Below the pieces are notes generated by a model. It did not search any database. It was not told the DNA's origin and worked only from the letters and a program-made list of their open reading frames with translations. Positions 1 to 5,155 of a stretch of DNA of 5,308 nucleotides are shown here, piece by piece. Both the position numbers and the translations under genes were made by a program. Position 1 is the stretch's first letter. Each line of letters opens with the position of its first letter. The stretch is from Acholeplasmataceae bacterium UBA6235 (GTDB taxonomy: Bacteria > Bacillota_I > Bacilli_A > Acholeplasmatales > UBA5453). The stretch covers positions 4,667 to 9,974 of the forward strand of contig DJWH01000068.1 of NCBI GenBank assembly GCA_002441525.1, read 5' to 3'.

Positions 1-1
1 T

Positions 2-922
2 AGTAATTATACTTCAACAGATAGGCTGATCATTCAAAGGATAATATTTGATATAGAATCATATGGGGAGACCGAAAGAAGAATGAATGAATATAAACAA
101 TGGTTTAAGTTAAATTATAAAGAAGAAAAATTGTTTAAAAAGTACAAACAGTTAGAAGAATTTATTCGTCAAAACGATGGTGACGGATTAATTGATTTTA
201 ATAAAATTAGAAACGAATATGTGGATGGAAATCATTTCAAACATAATAAAAATTTTTATAAGTCAGTTATTAAAGATCAAGTACTTGAACAATTACTAAG
301 ACCTGATACATTCAATGTAACTGAATATCCATTTTATATCAAATTAGACAACGTATATTATTCCCCTATTCGGGACGCATTGCCATCTTTAGAAGAAACT
401 GCAATTAATCCAAGTAATCCTAAATGGACTGAAAATTTTAGCATACATAAGGGACTTTTTGAAGGAGCATCATATGAATTACGTGAAAATAATGATGATG
501 AAATAGACATTGGTAAAAAGTGGTTCAAAGATAATGACTACATTAGAGGCATACGTAGGATAGAGTCAATAGCTAAAAGAGAAAGCAACGGGAGATTTAG
601 TATGATGATTGAAGAGTTATCTATTGAGAATAGTATTCTTGTAGGTAGATGTATACATCTTGATTCTCAAGATCCAATAGGTACCAACTTTTATGAAGCA
701 ACTCTAAGTCATATAGATTATGCGATTAATGTTTATGGTGAAATTCATAATAGATTGAACATAAGGATGGACAAAAAAGAGAAGTATGATGCAAGTTTAA
801 GAGGACATTTGTTTAGAATCGAGAATTATCCTTTTAATAAACTACCTGATCTAACATATCTATTATTTAAATCAAAACTATTAGTGGAAGATTGGACAAC
901 TGCGACTTTCAATAAAGTTTAA
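2..922 (+). CDS. Hypothetical protein, 5'-truncated by the window edge
   Basis: I do not recognise this protein. The reading frame is open from base 2 to the TAA at 920-922, giving at least 306 codons. The first in-frame ATG is at 83, with only a distant GGGGAG (65-70) before it. The codons upstream (for example Asp-Arg-Leu-Ile-Ile-Gln-Arg and Asp-Ile-Glu-Ser-Tyr-Gly-Glu-Thr-Glu-Arg-Arg) look like normal protein, so the real start probably lies left of the window and ATG 83 is probably internal. The visible part is soluble, rich in Lys, Glu, Asp, Asn and aromatic residues, and has no signal peptide or membrane segment. Residues about 1-45 counted from ATG 83 are strongly charged and probably helical or coiled coil. 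No catalytic motif stands out. It is followed by a repeat and a toxin-antitoxin operon, so it may belong to the same accessory region, but this is inference from position only. Confidence 0.75.
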   Translation, partial: SNYTSTDRLIIQRIIFDIESYGETERRMNEYKQWFKLNYKEEKLFKKYKQLEEFIRQNDGDGLIDFNKIRNEYVDGNHFKHNKNFYKSVIKDQVLEQLLRPDTFNVTEYPFYIKLDNVYYSPIRDALPSLEETAINPSNPKWTENFSIHKGLFEGASYELRENNDDEIDIGKKWFKDNDYIRGIRRIESIAKRESNGRFSMMIEELSIENSILVGRCIHLDSQDPIGTNFYEATLSHIDYAINVYGEIHNRLNIRMDKKEKYDASLRGHLFRIENYPFNKLPDLTYLLFKSKLLVEDWTTATFNKV

Positions 923-1047
923 TTCCCCCCCTCTTAAAAATATAGTAATGAAACAACGCTAAAAGCACCTCCTACAAAATGCTTGGGGTAATTTACTTGA
1001 AAACTGAGTTGTATCTCAAAGTAAAGTGATTATGTTCAGACAACTAC
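923..1047. other. Non-coding spacer with a small predicted fold
   Basis: No convincing gene is present here. A run of seven C residues (925-931) follows the stop codon of the upstream gene. AATTCCCC (921-928) can pair with GGGGTAATT (985-993, one bulged base). Directly inside that stem, AAGCA (963-967) pairs with TGCTT (980-984). The inner loop carries CCTCCT on the plus strand, which is AGGAGG on the minus strand. No U-run follows, so this is not a standard terminator. A minus-strand frame after that AGGAGG (TTG start, about 15 codons) is too short to call. The rest of the spacer leads into the left copy of the direct repeat. Confidence 0.35.
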
Positions 1048-1204
1048 TTTCTCGATTTGGCAAATTCTTACCAGTTAAGGTTAATGAGCCCCTAAAAACA
1101 CGACCCTTTAAGGTTAACGGAGACTCCAAAACTATCTTCAATGGGTTCGATAAAACGAACTGATTAAACAAAATTATGCCCATTAAGGGCATTTTTTGTT
1201 TTTA
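1048..1204 (+). repeat. Left copy of a ~157-bp direct repeat bracketing the toxin-antitoxin operon
   Basis: This stretch aligns with 3385-3541 at a constant offset of 2337 bases at both ends. Over the first 93 positions (1048-1140) I count 12 mismatches by eye, about 87% identity without gaps. The last third needs a one-base insertion and a one-base deletion. Internal landmarks shared by both copies are the motif GGCAAATTCTTACCAGTT (1059-1076), two TTAAGGTTAA boxes 33 bp apart (1075-1084 and 1108-1117), the block GAGACTCCAAAA (1119-1130 region), a small hairpin (1144-1161) and a terminator (1176-1197). No open frame spans it. It may be a dispersed intergenic repeat, a recombination site, or the end of a decayed mobile element. 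Confidence 0.85.
1176..1200 (+). terminator. Intrinsic terminator at the end of the left repeat
   Basis: ATGCCC (1176-1181) and GGGCAT (1187-1192) form a 6-bp stem with an ATTAA loop, followed by TTTTTTGTTTTT. It would stop read-through from the left just before the antitoxin promoter. The counterpart in the right repeat has the same stem with a different loop. Confidence 0.75.
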
Positions 1205-1215
1205 TGATATATAGT

Positions 1216-1262
1216 GTTGCTTATGTGCCAATTAAATGTTACAATTAAGGCACAAAAGCAAC
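1216..1262 (+). promoter_or_regulatory. Operator: large inverted repeat over the toxin-antitoxin promoter
   Basis: The left arm GTTGCTTATGTGCCAATT (1216-1233) is matched by the right arm AATTAAGGCACAAAAGCAAC (1243-1262). The reverse complement of the right arm reads GTTGCTTTTGTGCCTTAATT, so the arms differ by one substitution and a two-base insertion. The arms cover the -35 box and the predicted transcription start, and the -10 box lies at the centre. AbiEi antitoxins are known to repress their own operon by binding inverted repeats in the promoter, so this is the expected AbiEi operator. Binding by this protein is inferred. Confidence 0.75.
1217..1245 (+). promoter_or_regulatory. Sigma-A-type promoter of the abiE-like operon
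   Basis: TTGCTT (1217-1222) as the -35 box is separated by exactly 17 bp from TACAAT (1240-1245) as the -10 box. Transcription would start near 1252, about 27 nt before the antitoxin ATG. The promoter lies wholly inside the inverted repeat, so a bound repressor would occlude RNA polymerase. Confidence 0.65.
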
Positions 1263-1278
1263 AAAAGAAGGTGTTTCT

Positions 1279-1866
1279 ATGGATTACAAGGATACTATAA
1301 TTGACTATATGATCAAAAATCAAGGCTATATCTCTAACAAAACCGTAAAAAAAATGGGGATTCCTACAATATATCTCACAAGAATGGTGAAAAATAAGGA
1401 AGTAAATAAGGTAGATAGAGGTATATATGTATTGCCTCATATTTTTGAAGATGAACTGTATACTTATTACTTGAAATATCAGAAAATCATATATACAGGA
1501 AATACTGCATTGGTACTTAATGACATGTCTAACCGTTCACTAATGAAGATAGAAGCCAATGTCACATATAATTATAATACACACCGTATTACTGAAATAG
1601 ATGTATATAGGGTGAATGATACAGTATACAATTTGGGAAAAGTATTTATTGAAACCGAATTTAAGAATCAGGTTCCTACATACGATAAAGAAAGAGTTCT
1701 ATGCGATATATTTATTCAAGATAATCTTGATAGTGAAGCATTAAACTACGCGATAAAGACTGCTAGAAGTAAAAAGATAAACTATGAGAAACTTTATGAG
1801 TACTCAATCAAGTTGAATGTTTATGAAAAAATCAAATTGTTATTGGAGTTAAGGGATGAATATTGA
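1279..1866 (+). CDS. AbiEi-like antitoxin, autorepressor of the operon
   Basis: This 195-residue protein fits the Firmicute AbiEi-type antitoxin family in sequence layout and operon position. Residues about 1-55 form the N-terminal winged helix, with the characteristic GIPTIYLTRMVKNKEV recognition helix and the wing VDRGIYVLP. The C-terminal domain carries the family-like YNTHRI segment (98-104) and the TYDKERVLCDI segment (134-144). In the AbiE family the antitoxin both neutralises the AbiEii toxin and represses the operon through its winged helix. The start at 1279 is supported by AGAAGGTG (1266-1273), 5 nt upstream. Its stop codon TGA (1864-1866) overlaps the toxin start by 11 nt, indicating translational coupling. 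No truncation is seen. The family assignment is strong. The mode of neutralisation is taken from the family and cannot be seen here. Confidence 0.88.
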   Translation: MDYKDTIIDYMIKNQGYISNKTVKKMGIPTIYLTRMVKNKEVNKVDRGIYVLPHIFEDELYTYYLKYQKIIYTGNTALVLNDMSNRSLMKIEANVTYNYNTHRITEIDVYRVNDTVYNLGKVFIETEFKNQVPTYDKERVLCDIFIQDNLDSEALNYAIKTARSKKINYEKLYEYSIKLNVYEKIKLLLELRDEY

Positions 1867-3253
1867 ACAGTTAAAATCTAGAATAAAAGAATCTGCTATA
1901 AAGTCGAATATGACAGTCCAAGCGGTTTGGGATAAATACCTTTTTGACCGCTTTTTAGTCAGGCTTTCTCTTAATAAGCACAAAGATGAGTTTGTTTTAA
2001 AAGGTGGATACCTACTAGAAAATGTAGTAGGTATTGAACAAAGAACAACATTAGATCTTGATTTTAGTTATAAACTCAATGACATAAACCTAGAAGTATT
2101 GAATAAAAAAATTCAAAGCATCATTGAAACACCAGCTAATGATGATGTAATTATGAGTATAAAAGATATCGTTCCGATCGCAAAACAAGAGAAATATGAC
2201 GGATATCGAGTCAGAATAAACTCAACGATTGGTAATATAAAGAAAATATATGGCATAGATATTGCAACCGGTGATACCATTACACCAAAGCCGAATAGTT
2301 TGAAATATCATACCAGTATCGCCGATGAGATAATTCAAATAAAAAGCTATAACCTTGAGACTATGCTCGCTGAAAAGTTTCAAACAGTCATCGAAAAAAG
2401 CACTTTAAATACACGAATGAAAGATTATTATGATATTTTTGTACTAGTGAATCACCAGGATTTGGATATTGACCTATGTCACGATGTACTAGTTAATACA
2501 TTTGAAACACGAAAAACAAGTATTAAGAAAAATGATATCGAAGCTATATTAGAAAACTTAAAAATATCCAAACTTATTGAGAAAATGTATGAAGATTACA
2601 CTATAAAAAATGCTTTTGCAAAAGATACATTTTATTCAAGCATTACAGAAACGTTTTACAAAGTTAAGAATTTAATAAAATATCAGGCTGAATTTGAATT
2701 TAAATTCAAATCACTATTGTTCATTAGACATGGAGAAGATGAACAGGATAAAACGGGTGGTTGGTCTAGTAACAGCTTAACTAAACATGGTATTGAACAG
2801 GTTATTAACCTAAAAAATGCGATTAAGGACAAAACTCTAATAACTGAAAATACGGTAGTAATATCGAGTGACTTGAATCGAGCAAAGCAAACGACTGAGA
2901 TACTTTTTGATTCGCTTGAATCGGTAATATTTGACAAACGACTTAGAGAGTGTAACAATGGTGATTTAGCAAACTTATCAAAAGAACAATTCCAAATAAC
3001 ATTTCCTTTTATGTATTTTGACAGTCTAAAATATGATGAACACTATCCCAATGGTGAATCACCTAAAGAAAACTATAATAGGGTTCGAAATTTCTTTGAA
3101 GAAATCAACTCTAGGTATGCAAACAAAGACCTTATCATTGTTGCACATGCGGGAACATATGGCATACTTAAATCATTGATCAACGGCATTGTCTGGTCAA
3201 ATAAGCAAAAGTATAAAATAGGATATGCTGAATTTTTTGAATTTACTCGATAA
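1856..3253 (+). CDS. AbiEii/AbiGii-type nucleotidyltransferase toxin fused to a histidine phosphatase domain
   Basis: A single 465-residue frame holds two enzymes. Residues 1 to about 270 are an AbiEii (DUF1814-like) nucleotidyltransferase. The motifs visible are KGG (49-51), RTTLDLDF (63-70, with metal-binding Asp67 and Asp69), GID (133-135) and the helix ETMLAEKFQTVIEK followed by RMKDYYDIF (168-195). Residues about 286-465 are a histidine phosphatase (phosphoglycerate mutase-like) domain. It has FIRHGE (289-294, nucleophile His292), SSDLNRAKQT (337-346, Arg342), LRE (363-365, Glu365) and VAHAG (429-433, His431), so the usual catalytic set is intact. AbiEii family toxins are typically about 250-300 residues without this domain. 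Related MenT enzymes add nucleotides to tRNA 3' ends. The start at 1856 has GGAG (1845-1848) 7 nt upstream, inside the antitoxin gene. No stop or frameshift lies at the joint. No strong internal start is seen for the phosphatase alone. What the phosphatase acts on is unknown. Confidence 0.88.
   Translation: MNIEQLKSRIKESAIKSNMTVQAVWDKYLFDRFLVRLSLNKHKDEFVLKGGYLLENVVGIEQRTTLDLDFSYKLNDINLEVLNKKIQSIIETPANDDVIMSIKDIVPIAKQEKYDGYRVRINSTIGNIKKIYGIDIATGDTITPKPNSLKYHTSIADEIIQIKSYNLETMLAEKFQTVIEKSTLNTRMKDYYDIFVLVNHQDLDIDLCHDVLVNTFETRKTSIKKNDIEAILENLKISKLIEKMYEDYTIKNAFAKDTFYSSITETFYKVKNLIKYQAEFEFKFKSLLFIRHGEDEQDKTGGWSSNSLTKHGIEQVINLKNAIKDKTLITENTVVISSDLNRAKQTTEILFDSLESVIFDKRLRECNNGDLANLSKEQFQITFPFMYFDSLKYDEHYPNGESPKENYNRVRNFFEEINSRYANKDLIIVAHAGTYGILKSLINGIVWSNKQKYKIGYAEFFEFTR
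2692..2711. repeat. Perfect 20-bp palindrome at the domain joint of the fusion
   Basis: ATTTGAATTTAAATTCAAAT is its own reverse complement. It encodes residues 279-286 (Glu-Phe-Glu-Phe-Lys-Phe-Lys-Ser), which lie exactly between the nucleotidyltransferase and the phosphatase domains. It may be a simple result of an alternating Phe/Glu/Lys linker in an AT-rich gene, or a scar of the joining event. Confidence 0.6.
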
Positions 3254-3384
3254 CAAGTGATAAAAACTATGTTGATTTTTTCTTGATTTTTCCACAATTT
3301 TCCACTTCAGGGCATTTTCTTACCAGTTGTAGTAGGTCAACTATTTTCCATGATTTACCCATAGATACCACTACTTACTCGATT
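3254..3384. other. Non-coding spacer with a third copy of an 18-bp repeat motif
   Basis: No gene is supported here. GGCATTTTCTTACCAGTT at 3311-3328 differs by one base from GGCAATTTCTTACCAGTT at 3396-3413 in the right repeat, giving an 85-bp spacing. It also matches 1059-1076 in the left repeat. The similarity does not extend far on either side. The stretch is T- and C-rich on the plus strand (several TTTTCC runs), and no clear intrinsic terminator directly follows the toxin gene. Transcription probably ends at the terminator in the right repeat. Confidence 0.5.
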
Positions 3385-3541
3385 TTTCTCGAATTGGCAA
3401 TTTCTTACCAGTTAAGGTTAAAGAACCTCAAAAAACACACCTCTTTAAGGTTAACAGAGACTCCAAAATTATCTTAAATTAGTTCCTTAAAAACGAGCTA
3501 ATAAAACAAAATCATGCCCTTTGGGGCATTTTTTGTTATTA
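3385..3541 (+). repeat. Right copy of the ~157-bp direct repeat
   Basis: This is the partner of 1048-1204, in the same orientation. It keeps the GGCAATTTCTTACCAGTT motif (3396-3413), both TTAAGGTTAA boxes (3412-3421 and 3445-3454, again 33 bp apart), the GAGACTCCAAAA block, a hairpin at 3481-3499 and the terminator (3514-3534). The divergence between copies shows the duplication is not recent. Recombination between the copies would remove the whole toxin-antitoxin operon and leave one repeat. Confidence 0.85.
3514..3537 (+). terminator. Intrinsic terminator for the toxin-antitoxin operon
   Basis: ATGCCC (3514-3519) pairs with GGGCAT (3524-3529) around a TTTG loop, followed by TTTTTTGTT. It is the first good plus-strand terminator after the toxin stop at 3253, about 260 nt downstream. 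The A-rich side upstream (AAAACAAAAT) makes it potentially bidirectional. Confidence 0.72.
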
Positions 3542-3559
3542 GACGCATTGTTGCATAAG

Positions 3560-3586
3560 TAAAAAATAGAGTGCATGACACCCTAT
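3560..3586 (-). terminator. Intrinsic terminator of the oxidoreductase gene
   Basis: Read on the minus strand, ATAGGGTG (3586-3579) pairs with CACTCTAT (3573-3566), with one G-U pair and a 5-nt TCATG loop. A run of six T residues (3566-3561) follows. It lies 14 nt past the stop codon of the oxidoreductase gene and faces the terminator of the right repeat, so the two transcription units converge here. Confidence 0.8.
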
Positions 3587-3599
3587 CCTAATTAAAAAA

Positions 3600-4571
3600 C
3601 TATTTGTATATATTGAATAAATACTTTCCTGTATATTTGTGTTCATTGAAATCCATATAGGCTTGACTCGCTTCAGATAGTGCGTAAACTTGACCTGCTT
3701 GAACATCTATTTTCGTTTGATTGGCGAGGTTTGTGATGGATTTGAGGGTTTCGTGTCCTGTACTTGCAATCACACTCACAAATTTACGATGTTTAAATAA
3801 CCTATAGAAAGGACCTAATGTCATCGCACCGAATATTTGTTTTCCACTACCACCGATGACGATACATTGGCCACCTTTGACCAACGCTTTTGCATACGAT
3901 TTTAATGGTTGATAGCCGTTGACTGCGAATATAACATCATACGTGTTTTGTGGGAGAAGAAAGTCTGACTTGGTATAGTCTAACGTGGCTGTCACACCTA
4001 AATGTTTCAAATCTTCAAAGTGTTTAAAACTAGAAACCACAGTCACTTTCGCCCCCAAATGTAAGGCTGCCTGAACCAAAAATCGACCAACCCCACCACT
4101 ACCACCATAAATCAGCACACGTTTATCTTTGATATTAGCTGTTTTTTGAACTGCTGCTAAGGCAGTCCCAAATGCCATCGGCATAGCAGCAGTTTCAAGA
4201 AAACTATATCCTTTTGGCATATACCATACTTTCGATGCAGGTGCGATGACATACTCAGCGAATGCGCCAAAACCTGCTCCCGATAAATCCCCAAACACAA
4301 GGTCACCGACTTTAAATGGTGTAACTTGTGCACCTACCGATACAATCTCACCTGAAAAATCAGCCCCTGGATAAATATGCTTGGGTTGTTTCAAACCATA
4401 CATTAGACGTATCATAAATGGTTTACCCAGGGCTAATAAAAGATCGGCTTTATTTAATGCTGCTGCGTGGACTTTGATTAAAACCTCAGTATCTTTCAAT
4501 ACTGGCAGTGTTCTTTCTTCTATGTGGATTTTATTTAGTTGATGATAATGGCGGTTAACAACGGTATTCAT
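3600..4571 (-). CDS. Zinc-independent MDR family oxidoreductase (quinone oxidoreductase-like)
   Basis: This 323-residue protein belongs to the medium-chain dehydrogenase/reductase superfamily and probably uses NADPH to reduce a quinone, enone or similar acceptor in the cytoplasm. Residues about 1-120 are the GroES-like catalytic domain, with ALNKADLLLALGK (38-50), YPGADFSGEIVSVG (67-80) and VGDLVFGD (88-95). The Rossmann fold follows, with the nucleotide-binding loop YGGSGGVG (155-162). The GHE motif and Cys ligands of zinc alcohol dehydrogenases are missing, which places it with the zinc-free quinone oxidoreductase/reticulon-4-interacting-like branch. The length is normal for that group. AGGAGG on the minus strand (4582-4577), 5 nt before the ATG, fixes the start. 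It is transcribed alone, divergent from the thioesterase. The substrate cannot be predicted. Confidence 0.88.
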   Translation of the reverse strand: MNTVVNRHYHQLNKIHIEERTLPVLKDTEVLIKVHAAALNKADLLLALGKPFMIRLMYGLKQPKHIYPGADFSGEIVSVGAQVTPFKVGDLVFGDLSGAGFGAFAEYVIAPASKVWYMPKGYSFLETAAMPMAFGTALAAVQKTANIKDKRVLIYGGSGGVGRFLVQAALHLGAKVTVVSSFKHFEDLKHLGVTATLDYTKSDFLLPQNTYDVIFAVNGYQPLKSYAKALVKGGQCIVIGGSGKQIFGAMTLGPFYRLFKHRKFVSVIASTGHETLKSITNLANQTKIDVQAGQVYALSEASQAYMDFNEHKYTGKYLFNIYK

Positions 4572-4624
4572 GTGGTCCTCCTAGACAAACGACATGTGAT
4601 AGTCTTTCAGTAAAACTTACCATC

Positions 4625-4653
4625 ATTGTATAAGATAATCAATAAAATAACAA
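4625..4653 (-). promoter_or_regulatory. Promoter of the oxidoreductase gene
   Basis: On the minus strand, TTGTTA (4653-4648) and TACAAT (4630-4625) are separated by exactly 17 bp, and TAT directly before the -10 box adds to the match. The start of transcription would be near 4618, about 47 nt before the ATG. Confidence 0.6.
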
Positions 4654-4656
4654 ATG

Positions 4657-4664
4657 GTTCGAAC
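4657..4664. promoter_or_regulatory. Palindrome GTTCGAAC between the divergent promoters
   Basis: This perfect 8-bp palindrome lies just upstream of the -35 boxes of both divergent promoters (oxidoreductase at 4653, thioesterase at 4671). A shared regulator could bind here, but an 8-bp palindrome can arise by chance. Confidence 0.25.
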
Positions 4665-4670
4665 ATCATT

Positions 4671-4711
4671 CTAACACTTTACATTCATTTTCGGTATACT
4701 ATTCATAGTAT
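4671..4711 (+). promoter_or_regulatory. Promoter of the thioesterase gene with an overlapping inverted repeat
   Basis: CTAACA (4671-4676, weak -35) and TATACT (4695-4700, good -10) are 18 bp apart. ATACTAT (4696-4702) and ATAGTAT (4705-4711) form a perfect 7-bp inverted repeat with a 2-bp spacer. It covers the -10 box and the expected transcription start, a usual place for a repressor site. The Shine-Dalgarno sequence GGAGGA follows at 4713-4718. Confidence 0.45.
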
Positions 4712-4723
4712 CGGAGGACAATT

Positions 4724-5152
4724 ATGATAACAGATAAATTGAAACTAGAAGCCTTTCCTTATCAAACCCACGATAAAGTGCGTTATGGGGACACGGACCG
4801 TCAAGGTCATGTCAATAACATCCACTTTTCCGAGTTTTTAGAAACTGGACGTGTCGAAATTTTATATCGACCAGAACAACCACTACATGGTGAACAATGT
4901 TCATTTGTCATCGTCCAAAATAACTTATCTCTATTGAATGAGATTCATTGGCCAGGGGTCGTATATATCGGTACAGGTGTGGTGAAATTGGGGAAATCTT
5001 CCATCACATTTTATCAACAGCTCTTTCAAAACGATGTGGTCGTAGCGGTCGCGGAAACTGTGATTGTGCATGTCGATAATATAACACACCAATCCACCCC
5101 ATTAAATGAGCATGCCAGAGCGGTTTTAGACAAGTTAATAATTAATCATTAA
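4724..5152 (+). CDS. Acyl-CoA thioesterase, 4HBT hotdog-fold family
   Basis: This 142-residue protein has the single-domain hotdog fold of the 4-hydroxybenzoyl-CoA thioesterase (YbgC/FcbC-like) family, which hydrolyses acyl-CoA or aromatic acyl-CoA thioesters in the cytosol. The active-site block is RYGDTDRQGHVNN (residues 20-32). By family comparison Asp25 is the catalytic acid/base and Gly28-His29-Val30-Asn31 start the long central helix. The following LETGRVEIL segment (39-47) continues that helix, and the alternating hydrophobic stretches after residue 60 fit the beta-sheet. The length is normal for the family. GGAGGA (4713-4718) ends 5 nt before the ATG. The gene has its own promoter and terminator and is divergent from the oxidoreductase, so the two are neighbours but not an operon. 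The acyl substrate is not predictable. Confidence 0.88.
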   Translation: MITDKLKLEAFPYQTHDKVRYGDTDRQGHVNNIHFSEFLETGRVEILYRPEQPLHGEQCSFVIVQNNLSLLNEIHWPGVVYIGTGVVKLGKSSITFYQQLFQNDVVVAVAETVIVHVDNITHQSTPLNEHARAVLDKLIINH

Positions 5153-5155
5153 ACG

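Noticed and set aside
1059..1117. Repeat as an integron attC site or a CRISPR array
   Set aside because: GTTAAGG/GTTAACG do not fit the attC core GTTRRRY with a matching partner, no long imperfect hairpin joins the ends, and no integrase is visible. Two or three spaced copies without uniform spacers do not make a CRISPR array.
1183..1440. 85-codon minus-strand frame across the antitoxin start
   Set aside because: It overlaps the operator and the well-supported antitoxin gene, has no Shine-Dalgarno site, and its Tyr/Ile/His/Cys-rich product looks like a shadow of AT-rich coding sequence.
2683..2958. 91-codon minus-strand frame inside the phosphatase domain
   Set aside because: It is fully antisense to conserved catalytic motifs of the phosphatase, and its low-complexity Ser/Leu product is typical of a shadow frame.
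2585..3253. Separate phosphatase gene starting inside the toxin frame (Met244)
   Set aside because: The only nearby in-frame ATG lies about 47 residues before the phosphatase domain and has no convincing Shine-Dalgarno sequence, and the frame is continuous from the toxin start. A fusion protein is the simplest reading.
3073..3297. 74-codon minus-strand frame at the end of the toxin gene
   Set aside because: It is antisense to the conserved second-histidine region of the phosphatase and has no ribosome binding site.
3283..3477. 64-codon plus-strand frame across the spacer and right repeat
   Set aside because: It spans the repeat motifs, has no Shine-Dalgarno site, and its Ser/Thr-rich product matches nothing. 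The equivalent frame is not kept open in the left repeat, so it is unlikely to be translated.
4657..4675. LexA/SOS box in the divergent promoter spacer
   Set aside because: CGAAC at 4660-4664 resembles half of the Gram-positive LexA site, but the second half (GTTCG after four bases) is absent.
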